Shown piece after piece: positions 1 through 9,766 of a DNA stretch of 64,000 nucleotides. A model generated the notes under the pieces. That model had not been told where the DNA came from and did not search any database. It worked only from the letters and a program-made list of their open reading frames with translations. Position 1 is the stretch's first letter; each line of letters begins with the position of its first letter. The stretch spans positions 124,001 through 188,000 of the forward strand of contig CAJUKS010000001.1 in NCBI GenBank assembly GCA_910587405.1, given 5' to 3'. A program made the translations under genes and the position numbers. Origin of the DNA: an uncultured Alphaproteobacteria bacterium (lineage in GTDB: Bacteria > Pseudomonadota > Alphaproteobacteria > RF32 > CAG-239).

Positions 1-436
1 ACAGGTCTTCTTCCACTGCCGGCGGAAAAACCGACAAAACGGCAACGATATCGCCTTTGCGGACATTCTGATACGGCGAAACCGTGTTGAGGGCAACCCG
101 TTCCGACATGCGGTTAAATTTGGCGATGCGATTTTCCTGACAAATGAAGATGCCGTCCCGTTCGGCGGCAATTTTGCACAGGTTGCGTTGCGGAGCGGTA
201 TAAACGATGTTTTGGCCGCAGATACGCGGCGCCAGGTTGGAAAGGGCATTTTCGGCGGAAAGGTCGGCAACGCCGGTTTCGGCCGCGGTGATTTTTTTGA
301 CGCCGGCCATTTTAAGGTATAAGATATCTTCCTTTGTCAGTTTGTGACCGCGGGTAAGAACGCCGGTGTCCAGCCGGATGTCGTTTAACAAGATTTTTCC
401 GTCGGCGCGGTTAATGTCAAATTCGCCTGTGCGCAT
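1..436 (-). CDS. Molybdopterin-binding / MobA-like nucleotidyltransferase, N-terminal part (partial)
   Basis: The gene runs off the left edge, so only its first 145 codons are visible. It starts at the ATG read on the minus strand from 436. The protein begins MRTGEFDINRADGKILL and continues with a short segment containing LTRGHKLTKEDILYLKMAG and a later GDIVAVLSVFPPAV. This pattern (a promise to remove an inhibitor-like N-terminal barrel, then a value-rich strand before the catalytic domain) resembles the alphaproteobacterial molybdopterin-binding proteins that carry a C-terminal MobA-like nucleotidyltransferase domain. The C-terminal domain lies outside the window, so the fusion cannot be confirmed here. 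The family is linked to molybdenum cofactor cytidylylation and xanthine dehydrogenase maturation. The intergenic stretch up to 608 holds the divergent promoter of the lipoprotein gene. Confidence 0.5.
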   Translation of the reverse strand, partial: MRTGEFDINRADGKILLNDIRLDTGVLTRGHKLTKEDILYLKMAGVKKITAAETGVADLSAENALSNLAPRICGQNIVYTAPQRNLCKIAAERDGIFICQENRIAKFNRMSERVALNTVSPYQNVRKGDIVAVLSVFPPAVEEDL

Positions 437-545
437 AATCGTTGACCCCTAAACATTGTTTTTGTAAAGGTTAGCGCAAAAAGGCTTTTTCGTCAATTAT
501 TAAAAGCTGTCGGCAAAAAAACGGCAGATAAGCCAGAATAAACAG

Positions 546-574
546 TTGATTATATGCGGCGACGGCATTAAAAA
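546..574 (+). promoter_or_regulatory. Candidate sigma70-type promoter of the small lipoprotein gene
   Basis: TTGATT at 546-551 and TAAAAA at 569-574 are separated by 17 bp. The implied transcription start is near 581, giving a leader of about 28 nt before the ATG at 609. The -10 match is only four of six bases. Confidence 0.35.
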
Positions 575-608
575 TGTGATGTGACAATTTGAATAAGAGG
601 AACTAAAT

Positions 609-914
609 ATGAAAAAACAAGCTGTAATGATGTTGTCGGCGGCCTTGTTGTTGTCTGCCTGCAGCGACTTTTCGCGTTATACGACGGCCGATGCCGATGC
701 GCCGGTCAAAACCCGACTTCGGGCCTGCATGCTGAGTGAGGCCAATTCCCGGTTTCAGAACGGTACGTTGTTGACAAAAACATTGAGTGAAACCGCCGAT
801 GAAATTTCATCGGTTTGTCTCAAAAAGCTGGCTCTGCAATCGGCCGGTTTGGATACCGAGGCCAATTCGACCGCTCAGACGATTTTGAACAACTTGATGA
901 ACAATTCCAAATAA
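609..914 (+). CDS. Small lipoprotein of unknown function (101 aa)
   Basis: The product begins with a lysine-containing n-region, a hydrophobic stretch and the lipobox LSAC (Cys18), so it should be lipidated and held in the outer or inner membrane. The mature part is about 83 residues, with cysteines in RACMLSE and SSVCLKK that could form one disulfide. No known domain was recognised. It starts at ATG 609 behind AAGAGGAAC. It ends three bases from the stop of the convergent xerC, and a hairpin terminator overlaps the xerC 3' end. The lipobox makes a real gene likely, but the role is unknown. Confidence 0.75.
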   Translation: MKKQAVMMLSAALLLSACSDFSRYTTADADAPVKTRLRACMLSEANSRFQNGTLLTKTLSETADEISSVCLKKLALQSAGLDTEANSTAQTILNNLMNNSK

Positions 915-917
915 ATC

Positions 918-1910
918 TCATCCCCGGCGGTTTGTCCGGGGATATTTTTCGGGCAAAGCCGTGTCGTCAAGCAGGCCTGCTTGCTGATATTCTTTTTGCA
1001 AAGTGGAAATTTCCACTTCGGTGTAACGTTGGGTGGTTGAGAGCGAAGCGTGTCCCAGCAGTTCCTGAATTGAGCGCAGGTCGGTGCCTTCGGCCAGCAG
1101 GTGGGTGGCAAACGAGTGACGGAGAGCATGCGGCGTCAAATTGCCGGGAAGGCCCATTGAATTGCGTATTTTTTCCATTTGCCGCTGGATGATGCGCGGG
1201 TTGAGCCGTTCGCCGCGGGCACCCAGAAAAAGCGGTTGGTCTTGTTTCAGATTATAAGGGCAAACTTCAATGTACCGTTGAATGCGCCGGACGACCACCG
1301 GCAGCAGCGGCACCATGCGTTCCTTGTTGCCTTTGCCGCGGATTCTCAGCAGAGTCGTTTGTTGAAAGTCTTCCAGATTAAGCCCCAACGCTTCGGAGAT
1401 ACGCAATCCGCAGCCGTACAACAGGCTGAAGACGGCCTTGTCGCGCAGGTTTTGCCAGTTTTCGTGTTCGGCCTCGGCGGCCTGATCGATCAGATCCATT
1501 GTTTCGTCAACGCCGATCGCTTTCGGCAGCACTTTTGCCTTGCGCGGAGAAGACAAAATGCTGACCGCCGGATTTTTGACCAGATTGCGGCGGCTGAGCC
1601 AGCGAAAAAAATTGCGGATGCTTGAAAGTTCGCGGGCGATTGAACTTTTTTCGAGGTTTTTGCGGCTTCGTTCGCCGATAAAGGCGCGAAAAGCCCTGAT
1701 GTCCATAGTCGCAAGCGTACCCAACGTTACTGTTCCGTCGGGGCAAATGTCGGAACGCGCGGCAAAAAAAGCGTTAAAAAAAGACAAATCACGCGCATAT
1801 GCGTCTGCCGTATGTTCGGAATAGCGTCTTTCGTTGATCAGCCATTGCCGCCAGCAGCGAATGGTTTCGTTGAGAATACTGTCGGCATAAAATTTTATTT
1901 CCTCTTTCAT
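918..1910 (-). CDS. xerC: Tyrosine recombinase XerC
   Basis: Site-specific recombinase of 330 aa that, with XerD, would resolve chromosome dimers at dif during division. The N-terminal SAM-like core-binding domain is at about 10-110 and the catalytic domain at about 125-310. All six catalytic residues are visible: Arg170 in YGCGLRISEALGL, Lys193, His261 and Arg264 in HALRHSFATH, His287 in LLGHASL and the nucleophile Tyr296 in QRYTEV. XerC was preferred to XerD because xerC next to priA and the F1 operon is a common alphaproteobacterial arrangement; this is inference. The ATG at 1910 has no clear Shine-Dalgarno. The 3' end meets the convergent lipoprotein gene. Confidence 0.88.
   Translation of the reverse strand: MKEEIKFYADSILNETIRCWRQWLINERRYSEHTADAYARDLSFFNAFFAARSDICPDGTVTLGTLATMDIRAFRAFIGERSRKNLEKSSIARELSSIRNFFRWLSRRNLVKNPAVSILSSPRKAKVLPKAIGVDETMDLIDQAAEAEHENWQNLRDKAVFSLLYGCGLRISEALGLNLEDFQQTTLLRIRGKGNKERMVPLLPVVVRRIQRYIEVCPYNLKQDQPLFLGARGERLNPRIIQRQMEKIRNSMGLPGNLTPHALRHSFATHLLAEGTDLRSIQELLGHASLSTTQRYTEVEISTLQKEYQQAGLLDDTALPEKYPRTNRRG
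920..948 (+). terminator. Rho-independent terminator of the small lipoprotein gene
   Basis: ATCCCCGG (920-927) pairs with CCGGGGAT (936-943) around an 8-nt loop and is followed by ATTTTT. The hairpin begins six bases after the stop at 912-914 and lies inside the end of the convergent xerC coding region. Confidence 0.75.
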
Positions 1911-1954
1911 AATTTCATCTTACGCCGCGATGATTAAGATTTTGTAAAATAAGA

Positions 1955-1982
1955 TTGACAAAAGGGGCAAAGAGACTATGTT
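1955..1982 (+). promoter_or_regulatory. Sigma70-type promoter of the 78-aa protein gene
   Basis: A perfect TTGACA at 1955-1960 is followed after 16 bp by TATGTT at 1977-1982. The implied start is near 1989, about 30 nt before the ATG at 2019. The same stretch lies upstream of the divergent xerC. Confidence 0.55.
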
Positions 1983-2018
1983 TAAACCATAAATTTATCA
2001 TTAAAATACTATTAGGCT

Positions 2019-2255
2019 ATGAACTCTGAAAAAAATGACGCAAAGTGGTATGAGATTGTGAGGGCTCAGCCTGCCATCTATACCGATCCGGAAACCGGAA
2101 AAATCATCACCCGCAATCTGATTATGCTCGAAGGCGGCGTATACAGAACTTTTGAATATCCGAAAGACGGAATCAAAAGAATGTTGCTGAAAGTGGGTGA
2201 CAAAGTGAAGATCGAGGGCACTCCTCAGGACGGCCCGATCGTGTTGGTAAGATAA
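2019..2255 (+). CDS. Small soluble protein of unknown function (78 aa)
   Basis: There is no signal peptide or membrane segment. The second half (MLEGGVYRTFEYPKDG, then LKVGDKVKIEGTPQDGPIV) looks like a short all-beta fold, but no family was recognised. A recognisable promoter at 1955-1982 and a strong terminator at 2277-2311 bracket it as a monocistronic unit, which supports expression. The start at 2019 has only a weak TAGG upstream. A function cannot be assigned. Confidence 0.65.
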   Translation: MNSEKNDAKWYEIVRAQPAIYTDPETGKIITRNLIMLEGGVYRTFEYPKDGIKRMLLKVGDKVKIEGTPQDGPIVLVR

Positions 2256-2276
2256 TTTTTTCCAACCGAATTGATT

Positions 2277-2312
2277 AAAAATCCTGTCTGTTTCAAACAG
2301 ACGGGATTTTTT
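2277..2312 (+). terminator. Rho-independent terminator after the 78-aa gene
   Basis: The stem is AAAAATCC, a T-G wobble and GTCTGT (2277-2291), pairing with ACAGAC and GGATTTTT (2297-2311) around the loop TTCAA. It ends in a T run of seven. Confidence 0.85.
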
Positions 2313-2330
2313 TGCGGAAAAATTAAAAAC

Positions 2331-2359
2331 TTGACAAAAAAACGAAAACACCCGATAAT
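2331..2359 (+). promoter_or_regulatory. Strong sigma70-type promoter of the second small lipoprotein gene
   Basis: TTGACA at 2331-2336 and GATAAT at 2354-2359 are separated by exactly 17 bp. The implied start is near 2366. This excludes the upstream in-frame start near 2271, which lies inside the preceding terminator, and supports the ATG at 2388. Confidence 0.75.
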
Positions 2360-2387
2360 TGTAACCGAAACTAAATTATTTAAGAAA

Positions 2388-2738
2388 ATGAAAAATTATT
2401 TTTTTATAGCCTTTATGGCTTTGATTCTCTGTTCCTGCAGCTGCAATGTGGAAAATCAACAATCCTCCGTGGTTGCAGAACAATCTGAACAGCCTCAGGT
2501 ATATCGGGCAAACGTCTTGCGAGTGCAGCATATTATCGAGTCTCTCGCTCATAGTTCCTGTTCCCGTACGATTGTGCTGCTCGATGACGGAAACATATTT
2601 TCGGCAGTGGACGAGTACAACGAAGACGTGGCTTTATTGCGTGAAGGGGATGAAGTGACATACACCAAACGCAGTAACGGCAAGGTCGATGAAGTTGTTC
2701 GTTGCCTCTATCAGCGCGCGAAGGTTTCCGACGAGTAG
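2388..2738 (+). CDS. Small lipoprotein of unknown function (116 aa)
   Basis: The hydrophobic leader MKNYFFIAFMALILCSC ends in a lipobox-like LCSC, so the mature protein should start at a lipidated cysteine. The mature part has a QVYRANVLRVQHIIES segment and strands around TIVLLDDGNIFSAVD and EGDEVTYTKRSNGKV. These suggest a small beta-rich domain, and two further cysteines (SSCSRT, VRCLY) could pair. No family was recognised. The frame is open from 2271, but promoter and terminator positions make 2388 the likely start. A terminator follows at 2755-2793. Confidence 0.72.
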   Translation: MKNYFFIAFMALILCSCSCNVENQQSSVVAEQSEQPQVYRANVLRVQHIIESLAHSSCSRTIVLLDDGNIFSAVDEYNEDVALLREGDEVTYTKRSNGKVDEVVRCLYQRAKVSDE

Positions 2739-2754
2739 TCGACGGGCTTCGAAA

Positions 2755-2793
2755 GAGACTCCGGTTCCTGTATTCTGCAGGCCGGAGTTTTCT
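2755..2793 (+). terminator. Rho-independent terminator after the second lipoprotein gene
   Basis: ACTCCGG (2758-2764) pairs with CCGGAGT (2782-2788), with an inner CCTG/CAGG helix (2767-2770, 2778-2781), followed by TTTCTT. Confidence 0.8.
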
Positions 2794-2927
2794 TGTTTCA
2801 GAAACGCGATCCGCAGCCGATGGAAAGTTTTTGGGGATTTCAGCATATTTGCAGTTTGTTTTTCCGGCCGGAGCGTATATGATCGCAATGTTTGACGAAT
2901 TTTAAAAATCAATTGAAGAATAACCGG

Positions 2928-5099
2928 ATGATCATCGGAGTTTTGCTGCCATTGCCGTTTAACGAGCCTTTTGACTACCAGTCGGAGGAAGAATTGCCGT
3001 TGGGAACGATTGTACGGGTGCCGTGGGGACGCGAAGAGCAGGTCGGCGTGGTTTGGAAAATCGGCAAAAGTTCGGATTTGGATGAAAAACGCATCCGACC
3101 GGTGAGTGAAAAACTGAATTTGCCGCCGATTGCCGAATCTTTGCGTAAACTGGTCGAATTTACCGCCGAATACAATTGCGCGCCGTTGGGTATGGTGTTG
3201 AAAATGGTGATCAGCGTGCGTCAGGTTTTTGACGAGCCGCAGACGGTTACCTTGTATCGCCTGAGCGGCAAAACGCTGGCCGAAGCAAAGTTGAAAAACT
3301 CCGATGCCCGCTGGCGGGTTATCGATCTGCTGAAACACGGCCCTTATTCAAAAGCCGAAATCAGGAAGGGCGCCGGTTGCAGCGCCGGGGTTGTCAATAC
3401 CCTGATTGAAGCGGGGATTTTGTTGCCGCTGCAGAAAGAAAAAAAGAAACAGTTTGCCCTGCCGAAGCCGGATTTCCGACAGGTGGCGCTGACGGCCGAG
3501 CAACAGGCGGCGGCCGATGTGCTGACCGCCAAAGCCGGGCAGGGATTTTCGGTGACGCTGATCGACGGGGTAACCGGCAGCGGCAAAACCGAGGTTTATT
3601 TCGAAGCGGCGGCCAAAGTATTGCAAAACGGCAGACAGGTTCTGATTCTGGTGCCGGAAATTTCGTTGACCGCGCAATGGCTGGCCCGTTTTGAGAAACG
3701 TTTCGGCGTCAAACCGGGCTGCTGGCATTCCGGGTTGGGACAACGCGAACGCACCGATACCTGGATTGCGGCTGCCGAAGGACGGATTCAGGTTATGATC
3801 GGTGCGCGTTCGGCATTGTTTCTGCCTTATCCGGACTTGGGTCTGATCGTTATCGACGAGAGTCACGACCATTCGTTCAAACAGGAGGACATCGTCAATT
3901 ATCAATGCCGCGATATGGCGGTTATGCGGGCCAAATTTGAACAGTTTCCGCTGATATTGTCAACGGCAACCCCCGATCTGGAAACGATTGTCAACGTTGA
4001 GAGCGGCAAATATGATACGGTGCGGCTGGAACACCGTTTTGCCAATGCGGTGCTGCCGCAAATCAAGATAATCGACCTCAAAAAGGACAAACCGCAAAAA
4101 GGGGCGTGGGGCGTCTCCTGGCTGGCACCGACACTGGCGGCGGCGTTAAAAGAAAATTTGGAAAAGGGCGAACAGTCGATGCTGTTCTTAAACCGGCGCG
4201 GTTATGCGCCGTTGGTCATCTGTCGCGACTGCGGTTACCGGATACAGTGTCCGCATTGTACTGCCTGGCTGGCGGAACACCGGAGTTCCAACCGTCTGAT
4301 TTGTCATCATTGCGGTTACAGCATTGTACGTCCGAAATGTTGTCCCGACTGCGGTTCTGCCGAAGGACTGACGTCGTGCGGGCCCGGAGTGGAACGCATT
4401 GCCGAAGAAGTTGCGGCACGTTTTCCGGCAGCGCGGACCGCCATTCTTTCGAGCGATGCCACGGCGAGTCTGGCCGAAGTGTCGGCTGTCTTTGAACAAA
4501 TGGAAAAAGGGGCGTTGGATATTTTGATCGGAACCCAGATTTTGGCCAAAGGCCACCATTTTCCGGAATTGACGCTGGTCGGAATTGTTGACGCCGACCT
4601 TGGTCTGATGGGCAGCGACCTGCGGGCGGCGGAACAGACTTTTCAGTTGCTGTCTCAGGTCGCGGGGCGTGCCGGCCGGGGTGAAAAGAGCGGTGAAGTT
4701 TATGTGCAGACGCTGTATCCCGAGAATGCTGTGTTGGAAGCTTTGATTCATAATGACCGCAGCCGTTTTCTCGAGTTGGAAAAACAAACCCGGCAGGCCT
4801 TGAAAATGCCGCCGTTCGGCCGTTTGGCCGCATTGGTCGTCAGCGGAGAAAATCAATCTTTGACCGAAAAAACGGCGCTGCAGCTCGGACAGTCGGCACC
4901 GCAGACAGCGTTGATTTCGACGCTGGGGCCGGCACCGGCGCCGATTTTTATGCTTCGGGGCAAATATCGATACCGTTTGCTGCTGAAAACGGCAAAAAAC
5001 GTCAAAATTCAGGAGATTGTCCGTATCTGGCTGTCCAAAGTCAAAATCCCTTCCAAAATCAGGGTCGAAGTTGATATTGATCCCTATTCGTTTATGTAG
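2928..5099 (+). CDS. priA: Primosomal replication restart helicase PriA
   Basis: Superfamily 2 DNA helicase (723 aa) that reloads the replisome at stalled forks. An N-terminal 3'-DNA-end binding domain opens the protein. It is followed by Walker A GVTGSGKTE (214-222), motif II DESH (310-313), and an insert with eight zinc-ligand cysteines (CRDCGYRIQC, CPHC, CHHCGY, CCPDCG, about 432-475). Helicase motifs near GTQILAKGHHFPELTLVG and QVAGRAGRG follow. Motif II is DESH, where PriA usually has DEEH. The ATG at 2928 was chosen because MIIGVLLPLPFNEPFDY matches the usual family N-terminus; a TTG at 2892 would add 12 atypical residues. PriA directly upstream of the F1 ATPase operon is a known alphaproteobacterial order. 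Confidence 0.95.
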   Translation: MIIGVLLPLPFNEPFDYQSEEELPLGTIVRVPWGREEQVGVVWKIGKSSDLDEKRIRPVSEKLNLPPIAESLRKLVEFTAEYNCAPLGMVLKMVISVRQVFDEPQTVTLYRLSGKTLAEAKLKNSDARWRVIDLLKHGPYSKAEIRKGAGCSAGVVNTLIEAGILLPLQKEKKKQFALPKPDFRQVALTAEQQAAADVLTAKAGQGFSVTLIDGVTGSGKTEVYFEAAAKVLQNGRQVLILVPEISLTAQWLARFEKRFGVKPGCWHSGLGQRERTDTWIAAAEGRIQVMIGARSALFLPYPDLGLIVIDESHDHSFKQEDIVNYQCRDMAVMRAKFEQFPLILSTATPDLETIVNVESGKYDTVRLEHRFANAVLPQIKIIDLKKDKPQKGAWGVSWLAPTLAAALKENLEKGEQSMLFLNRRGYAPLVICRDCGYRIQCPHCTAWLAEHRSSNRLICHHCGYSIVRPKCCPDCGSAEGLTSCGPGVERIAEEVAARFPAARTAILSSDATASLAEVSAVFEQMEKGALDILIGTQILAKGHHFPELTLVGIVDADLGLMGSDLRAAEQTFQLLSQVAGRAGRGEKSGEVYVQTLYPENAVLEALIHNDRSRFLELEKQTRQALKMPPFGRLAALVVSGENQSLTEKTALQLGQSAPQTALISTLGPAPAPIFMLRGKYRYRLLLKTAKNVKIQEIVRIWLSKVKIPSKIRVEVDIDPYSFM

Positions 5100-5177
5100 C
5101 ATGCCGGTGTTTTTTGCAGAAGGTTTGGCCTCGCGTAAGGATTTTTGTTTGAATTTTGGTGCTTAAAAAAAACTTAT

Positions 5178-5249
5178 ATTGTGATTATCTTAATTAAATT
5201 AATGGAAATGAAATAATTATCGGTTATCATCTCATACATTGTGATTATC
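5178..5249 (+). repeat. 12-bp direct repeat upstream of atpH
   Basis: ATTGTGATTATC occurs at 5178-5189 and again at 5238-5249, 60 bp apart, in the AT-rich leader of the F1 operon. The second copy abuts the ribosome-binding region of atpH. No confident -35/-10 pair was identified in this leader. Confidence 0.6.
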
Positions 5250-5259
5250 GGGAAGTTTG

Positions 5260-5814
5260 ATGAAGAAAAATTCTAAACATAAACTGGCATCCTCTTATGC
5301 GCAGGCGATGTACGAAGCGGCGGCGGCAGCCGGTGCCGGCGAACAGGTATTTGCCGACGTGGTCTGTTTGGGAGAGGCTTTGAAACAGGACGGACAAATC
5401 GAAAAAATGCTTTCCAGCCCGCTGTGGAGGACAGATGCCAAAAAAGCGGCCGTTGCCGAAATCGGTATCCGGCTCGGTTTAAACGAAGTGACGGTCAATA
5501 CGCTTGAGGTGGCTGCCGACAACAACCGTCTCGGCCTGTTGGGCGAGATGCTCTCGGCTTTTACCAAAATCTATTATACCGAAAACAATATGGCCGAAGT
5601 ACATGTCAAAAGTGCAATGGCATTGCTGCCGGAACAGGATCGGCGGTTGAAAAAAAGCCTCGAAAAATGGTTGAATAAAAAAGTTGTGGTTAAATATACG
5701 ATAAAGCCTGAAATTTTGGGCGGACTGCTGATAGAATGCGGTTCATTAATGGTTGACGATTCTGTCAAAGGCAAGCTGGATAAGCTGGAATTATTGATGA
5801 AAGGGACCAAATAA
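5260..5814 (+). CDS. atpH: ATP synthase F1 subunit delta
   Basis: Peripheral-stalk (OSCP-like) subunit, 184 aa, linking the F1 head to the F0 b subunits at the inner membrane. The N-terminal helical domain (SSYAQAMYEAAAAAG) and the C-terminal signature around LGGLLIECGSLMVDDSVKGKLDKL are typical. The ATG at 5260 follows GGGAAG; a TTG one codon earlier is less likely. It is the first gene of atpHAGDC, with a one-base gap to atpA. The F0 genes are not in this window, as usual in Alphaproteobacteria. Confidence 0.93.
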   Translation: MKKNSKHKLASSYAQAMYEAAAAAGAGEQVFADVVCLGEALKQDGQIEKMLSSPLWRTDAKKAAVAEIGIRLGLNEVTVNTLEVAADNNRLGLLGEMLSAFTKIYYTENNMAEVHVKSAMALLPEQDRRLKKSLEKWLNKKVVVKYTIKPEILGGLLIECGSLMVDDSVKGKLDKLELLMKGTK

Positions 5815-5815
5815 A

Positions 5816-7369
<1,554 letters not shown>

Positions 7370-7379
7370 GGTCGGCAAT

Positions 7380-8291
7380 ATGGCAGGATTAAAAGAGTTA
7401 CGCAACCGGATAGAGGCCATCCGATCAACCGAAAAGATAACTTCGGCGATGAAGATGGTTGCCGCATCGCGGCTGCGGCGGGCTCAGGACGTGCTGGCAA
7501 AAAGCGCCGCCTATCGCGCCAATTTGTATAATATTGCCGGGCGGGTATGGGGCTTTTTGCAAAAAGCGGCGGCAGAAGACAACGTACAGCCGGCGCTGCC
7601 GCTTCTGTGCCGCGGCAACGGCGAAAGCAATAAATATTTGCTGGTGGTTTTGTCTTCCGACCGCGGTTTGTGCGGCAGTTACAACGCGATGATTGCTCGT
7701 GCGGCCATGAACAGAATCGAAGAACTGAAAGCTGCCGGAAAAGAAGTTCAGATCATTTGTCTGGGACAACGCGGATACAATGCCTTAAAACGCCATTATG
7801 CGGCGTTGATTGTGCGGACGGCAGAATCGGCGGCCAACAAGGGCGTTTTTTATGACGAAGCGGAAGCGCTGGCGGCGGAAGTTGTATCAATGTTTATGCG
7901 CGGCGAGGTTGATGTCTGCGAAATCGTTTACAGCCATTTCCGTTCCGCAATGAGCCGTGACGTCGACAGTCGGCAGGTTTTGCCGTTGGATCCGGGGATG
8001 CTGGTAGTGGAAATTCCGGCGGAAATGAGCGGAGATGCCTATTTTGAAAGCGAACCGGACAATGAATTGTTGCTTGAAAAACTGATGCCGTTAGTTTTCC
8101 GGGAAACGATTTTTGACATTATGATAAATTCTCAGGCTTCGGAGCAGGGCGCGCGAATGACTTCGATGGATAATGCAACCCGTAACGCCGGCGATATGAT
8201 TTCGCGTCTGACCCTGCGTTACAACCGTCTGCGCCAGACAGCGATTACAACCGAGCTGGTGGAAATCATCGCCGGTGCCGAAGCGATATGA
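7380..8291 (+). CDS. atpG: ATP synthase F1 subunit gamma
   Basis: Central rotor shaft of F1, 303 aa. The conserved N-terminal coiled coil begins MAGLKELRNRIEAIRST and continues EKITSAMKMVAASRLRRAQ. The C-terminal helix contains EQGARMTSMDNATRNAGDMI. The start at 7380 (behind GAGGT) gives the family N-terminus; the frame is open further upstream inside atpA but that extension is not conserved in character. It is the third gene of the F1 operon. Confidence 0.95.
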   Translation: MAGLKELRNRIEAIRSTEKITSAMKMVAASRLRRAQDVLAKSAAYRANLYNIAGRVWGFLQKAAAEDNVQPALPLLCRGNGESNKYLLVVLSSDRGLCGSYNAMIARAAMNRIEELKAAGKEVQIICLGQRGYNALKRHYAALIVRTAESAANKGVFYDEAEALAAEVVSMFMRGEVDVCEIVYSHFRSAMSRDVDSRQVLPLDPGMLVVEIPAEMSGDAYFESEPDNELLLEKLMPLVFRETIFDIMINSQASEQGARMTSMDNATRNAGDMISRLTLRYNRLRQTAITTELVEIIAGAEAI

Positions 8292-8316
8292 TCAGATTAA
8301 AGGAGTGGAGTGTTTT

Positions 8317-9753
8317 ATGAACGATAAACAGGAACAACCGGGATATGTTTTTCAGGTAATGGGAGCCGTCGTCGACGTCAAGTTTGACGATCCCGACAAT
8401 CTGCCGAACATCTATACCGCATTGGAATGCGACAATCAGGGCAAAAGACTGGTGTTGGAAGTGGAACAACAGCTGGGCGAAGGCGTGGTCCGAACCATTG
8501 CGATGGATTCGACCGACGGGCTGACCCGCGGGCTGAAAGTCGTCAATACCCATAAACCGATAGAAGTTCCGGTCGGTCCGGCACTGCTGGGACGGATTAT
8601 CAATGTGGTGGGCGAACCGATGGACGGCCGCGGCAAAATCGATGCCAAAGAATATTTTTCGATTCATCGCCCAGCGCCCTCGTTTACCGAACAGTCTACC
8701 GAAACCGAGATCTTGACGACCGGTATTAAAGTGATCGATTTGTTGGAGCCCTATGCCAAAGGCGGCAAAATCGGTTTGTTCGGCGGCGCCGGGGTCGGCA
8801 AAACGGTTTTGATTATGGAATTGATTAACAACATTGCCAAAGGACACGGCGGTTATTCGGTTTTTGCCGGTGTGGGCGAAAGAACCCGCGAAGGCAATGA
8901 TTTGTATAATGAAATGATGGAATCGGGCGTTATTGACGTGAACGGTCCCAACTCCAAAACGGTGCTGGTGTACGGCCAGATGAACGAGCCGCCGGGAGCG
9001 CGCGCCCGGGTTGCTTTGAGCGGTTTGACCGAAGCCGAATATTTTCGCGATGTGGAGCATCAGGACGTGTTGTTCTTTGTTGACAACATTTTCCGTTTTA
9101 CGCAGGCGGGGTCCGAGATTTCGGCGTTGCTGGGACGTATTCCGTCGGCGGTAGGCTATCAGCCGACTTTGGGTACCGACATGGGGGCGATGCAGGAACG
9201 GATTACGTCAACCAAAAACGGTTCGATTACGTCGGTTCAGGCTGTCTACGTTCCGGCCGACGACCTGACCGATCCGGCGCCGGCAACCACTTTTGCCCAT
9301 TTGGATGCCACTACGGTACTCAGCCGCAGTATTTCCGAGTTGGGGATTTATCCGGCGGTGGATCCGCTCGATTCAACCAGCCGCGTTTTGTCGCCCTCGG
9401 TGGTTGGTGACGAACATTACCGGGTGGCGCGCGGCGTGCAGGAGATTTTGCAAAAATATAAATCGTTGCAGGATATTATTGCCATTTTGGGGATGGACGA
9501 ATTGTCGGACGAAGACCGGCTGACGGTTTCGCGGGCAAGAAAGGTACAGCGTTTTCTGTCGCAGCCGTTTTTCGTTGCGGAAGTGTTTACCGGTACCAAA
9601 GGCGAATTTGTTAAACTCGAGGATACGATCCGCGGGTTTAGGGAAATTTTGGAAGGAAAATATGACGATGTTCCGGAACAGGCTTTTTATATGGTCGGTA
9701 CGATAGAACAGGCACTTGAAAAAGCCGAAAAAATGAAACGAAACGAAGCGTAG
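8317..9753 (+). CDS. atpD: ATP synthase F1 subunit beta
   Basis: Catalytic subunit of F1, 478 aa. Walker A is GGAGVGKT at 156-163. The GERTREGNDLY segment with the catalytic Glu, the DELSEED-like motif (MDELSDEDRL) and the signature SAVGYQPTLGTDMG are present. The ATG at 8317 is preceded by AAGGAGTGGAG; an earlier in-frame start at 8275 would overlap atpG and add an unusual leader. It is fourth in the F1 operon. Confidence 0.97.
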   Translation: MNDKQEQPGYVFQVMGAVVDVKFDDPDNLPNIYTALECDNQGKRLVLEVEQQLGEGVVRTIAMDSTDGLTRGLKVVNTHKPIEVPVGPALLGRIINVVGEPMDGRGKIDAKEYFSIHRPAPSFTEQSTETEILTTGIKVIDLLEPYAKGGKIGLFGGAGVGKTVLIMELINNIAKGHGGYSVFAGVGERTREGNDLYNEMMESGVIDVNGPNSKTVLVYGQMNEPPGARARVALSGLTEAEYFRDVEHQDVLFFVDNIFRFTQAGSEISALLGRIPSAVGYQPTLGTDMGAMQERITSTKNGSITSVQAVYVPADDLTDPAPATTFAHLDATTVLSRSISELGIYPAVDPLDSTSRVLSPSVVGDEHYRVARGVQEILQKYKSLQDIIAILGMDELSDEDRLTVSRARKVQRFLSQPFFVAEVFTGTKGEFVKLEDTIRGFREILEGKYDDVPEQAFYMVGTIEQALEKAEKMKRNEA

Positions 9754-9766
9754 CAAAGGCTGATAA

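Noticed and set aside
2271..2387. Upstream in-frame extension of the second small lipoprotein
   Set aside because: It would start inside the previous gene's terminator and upstream of the TTGACA/GATAAT promoter, and it would bury the signal peptide.
4188..5102. Minus-strand frame of 304 codons opposite priA
   Set aside because: Antisense shadow of priA with low-complexity composition.
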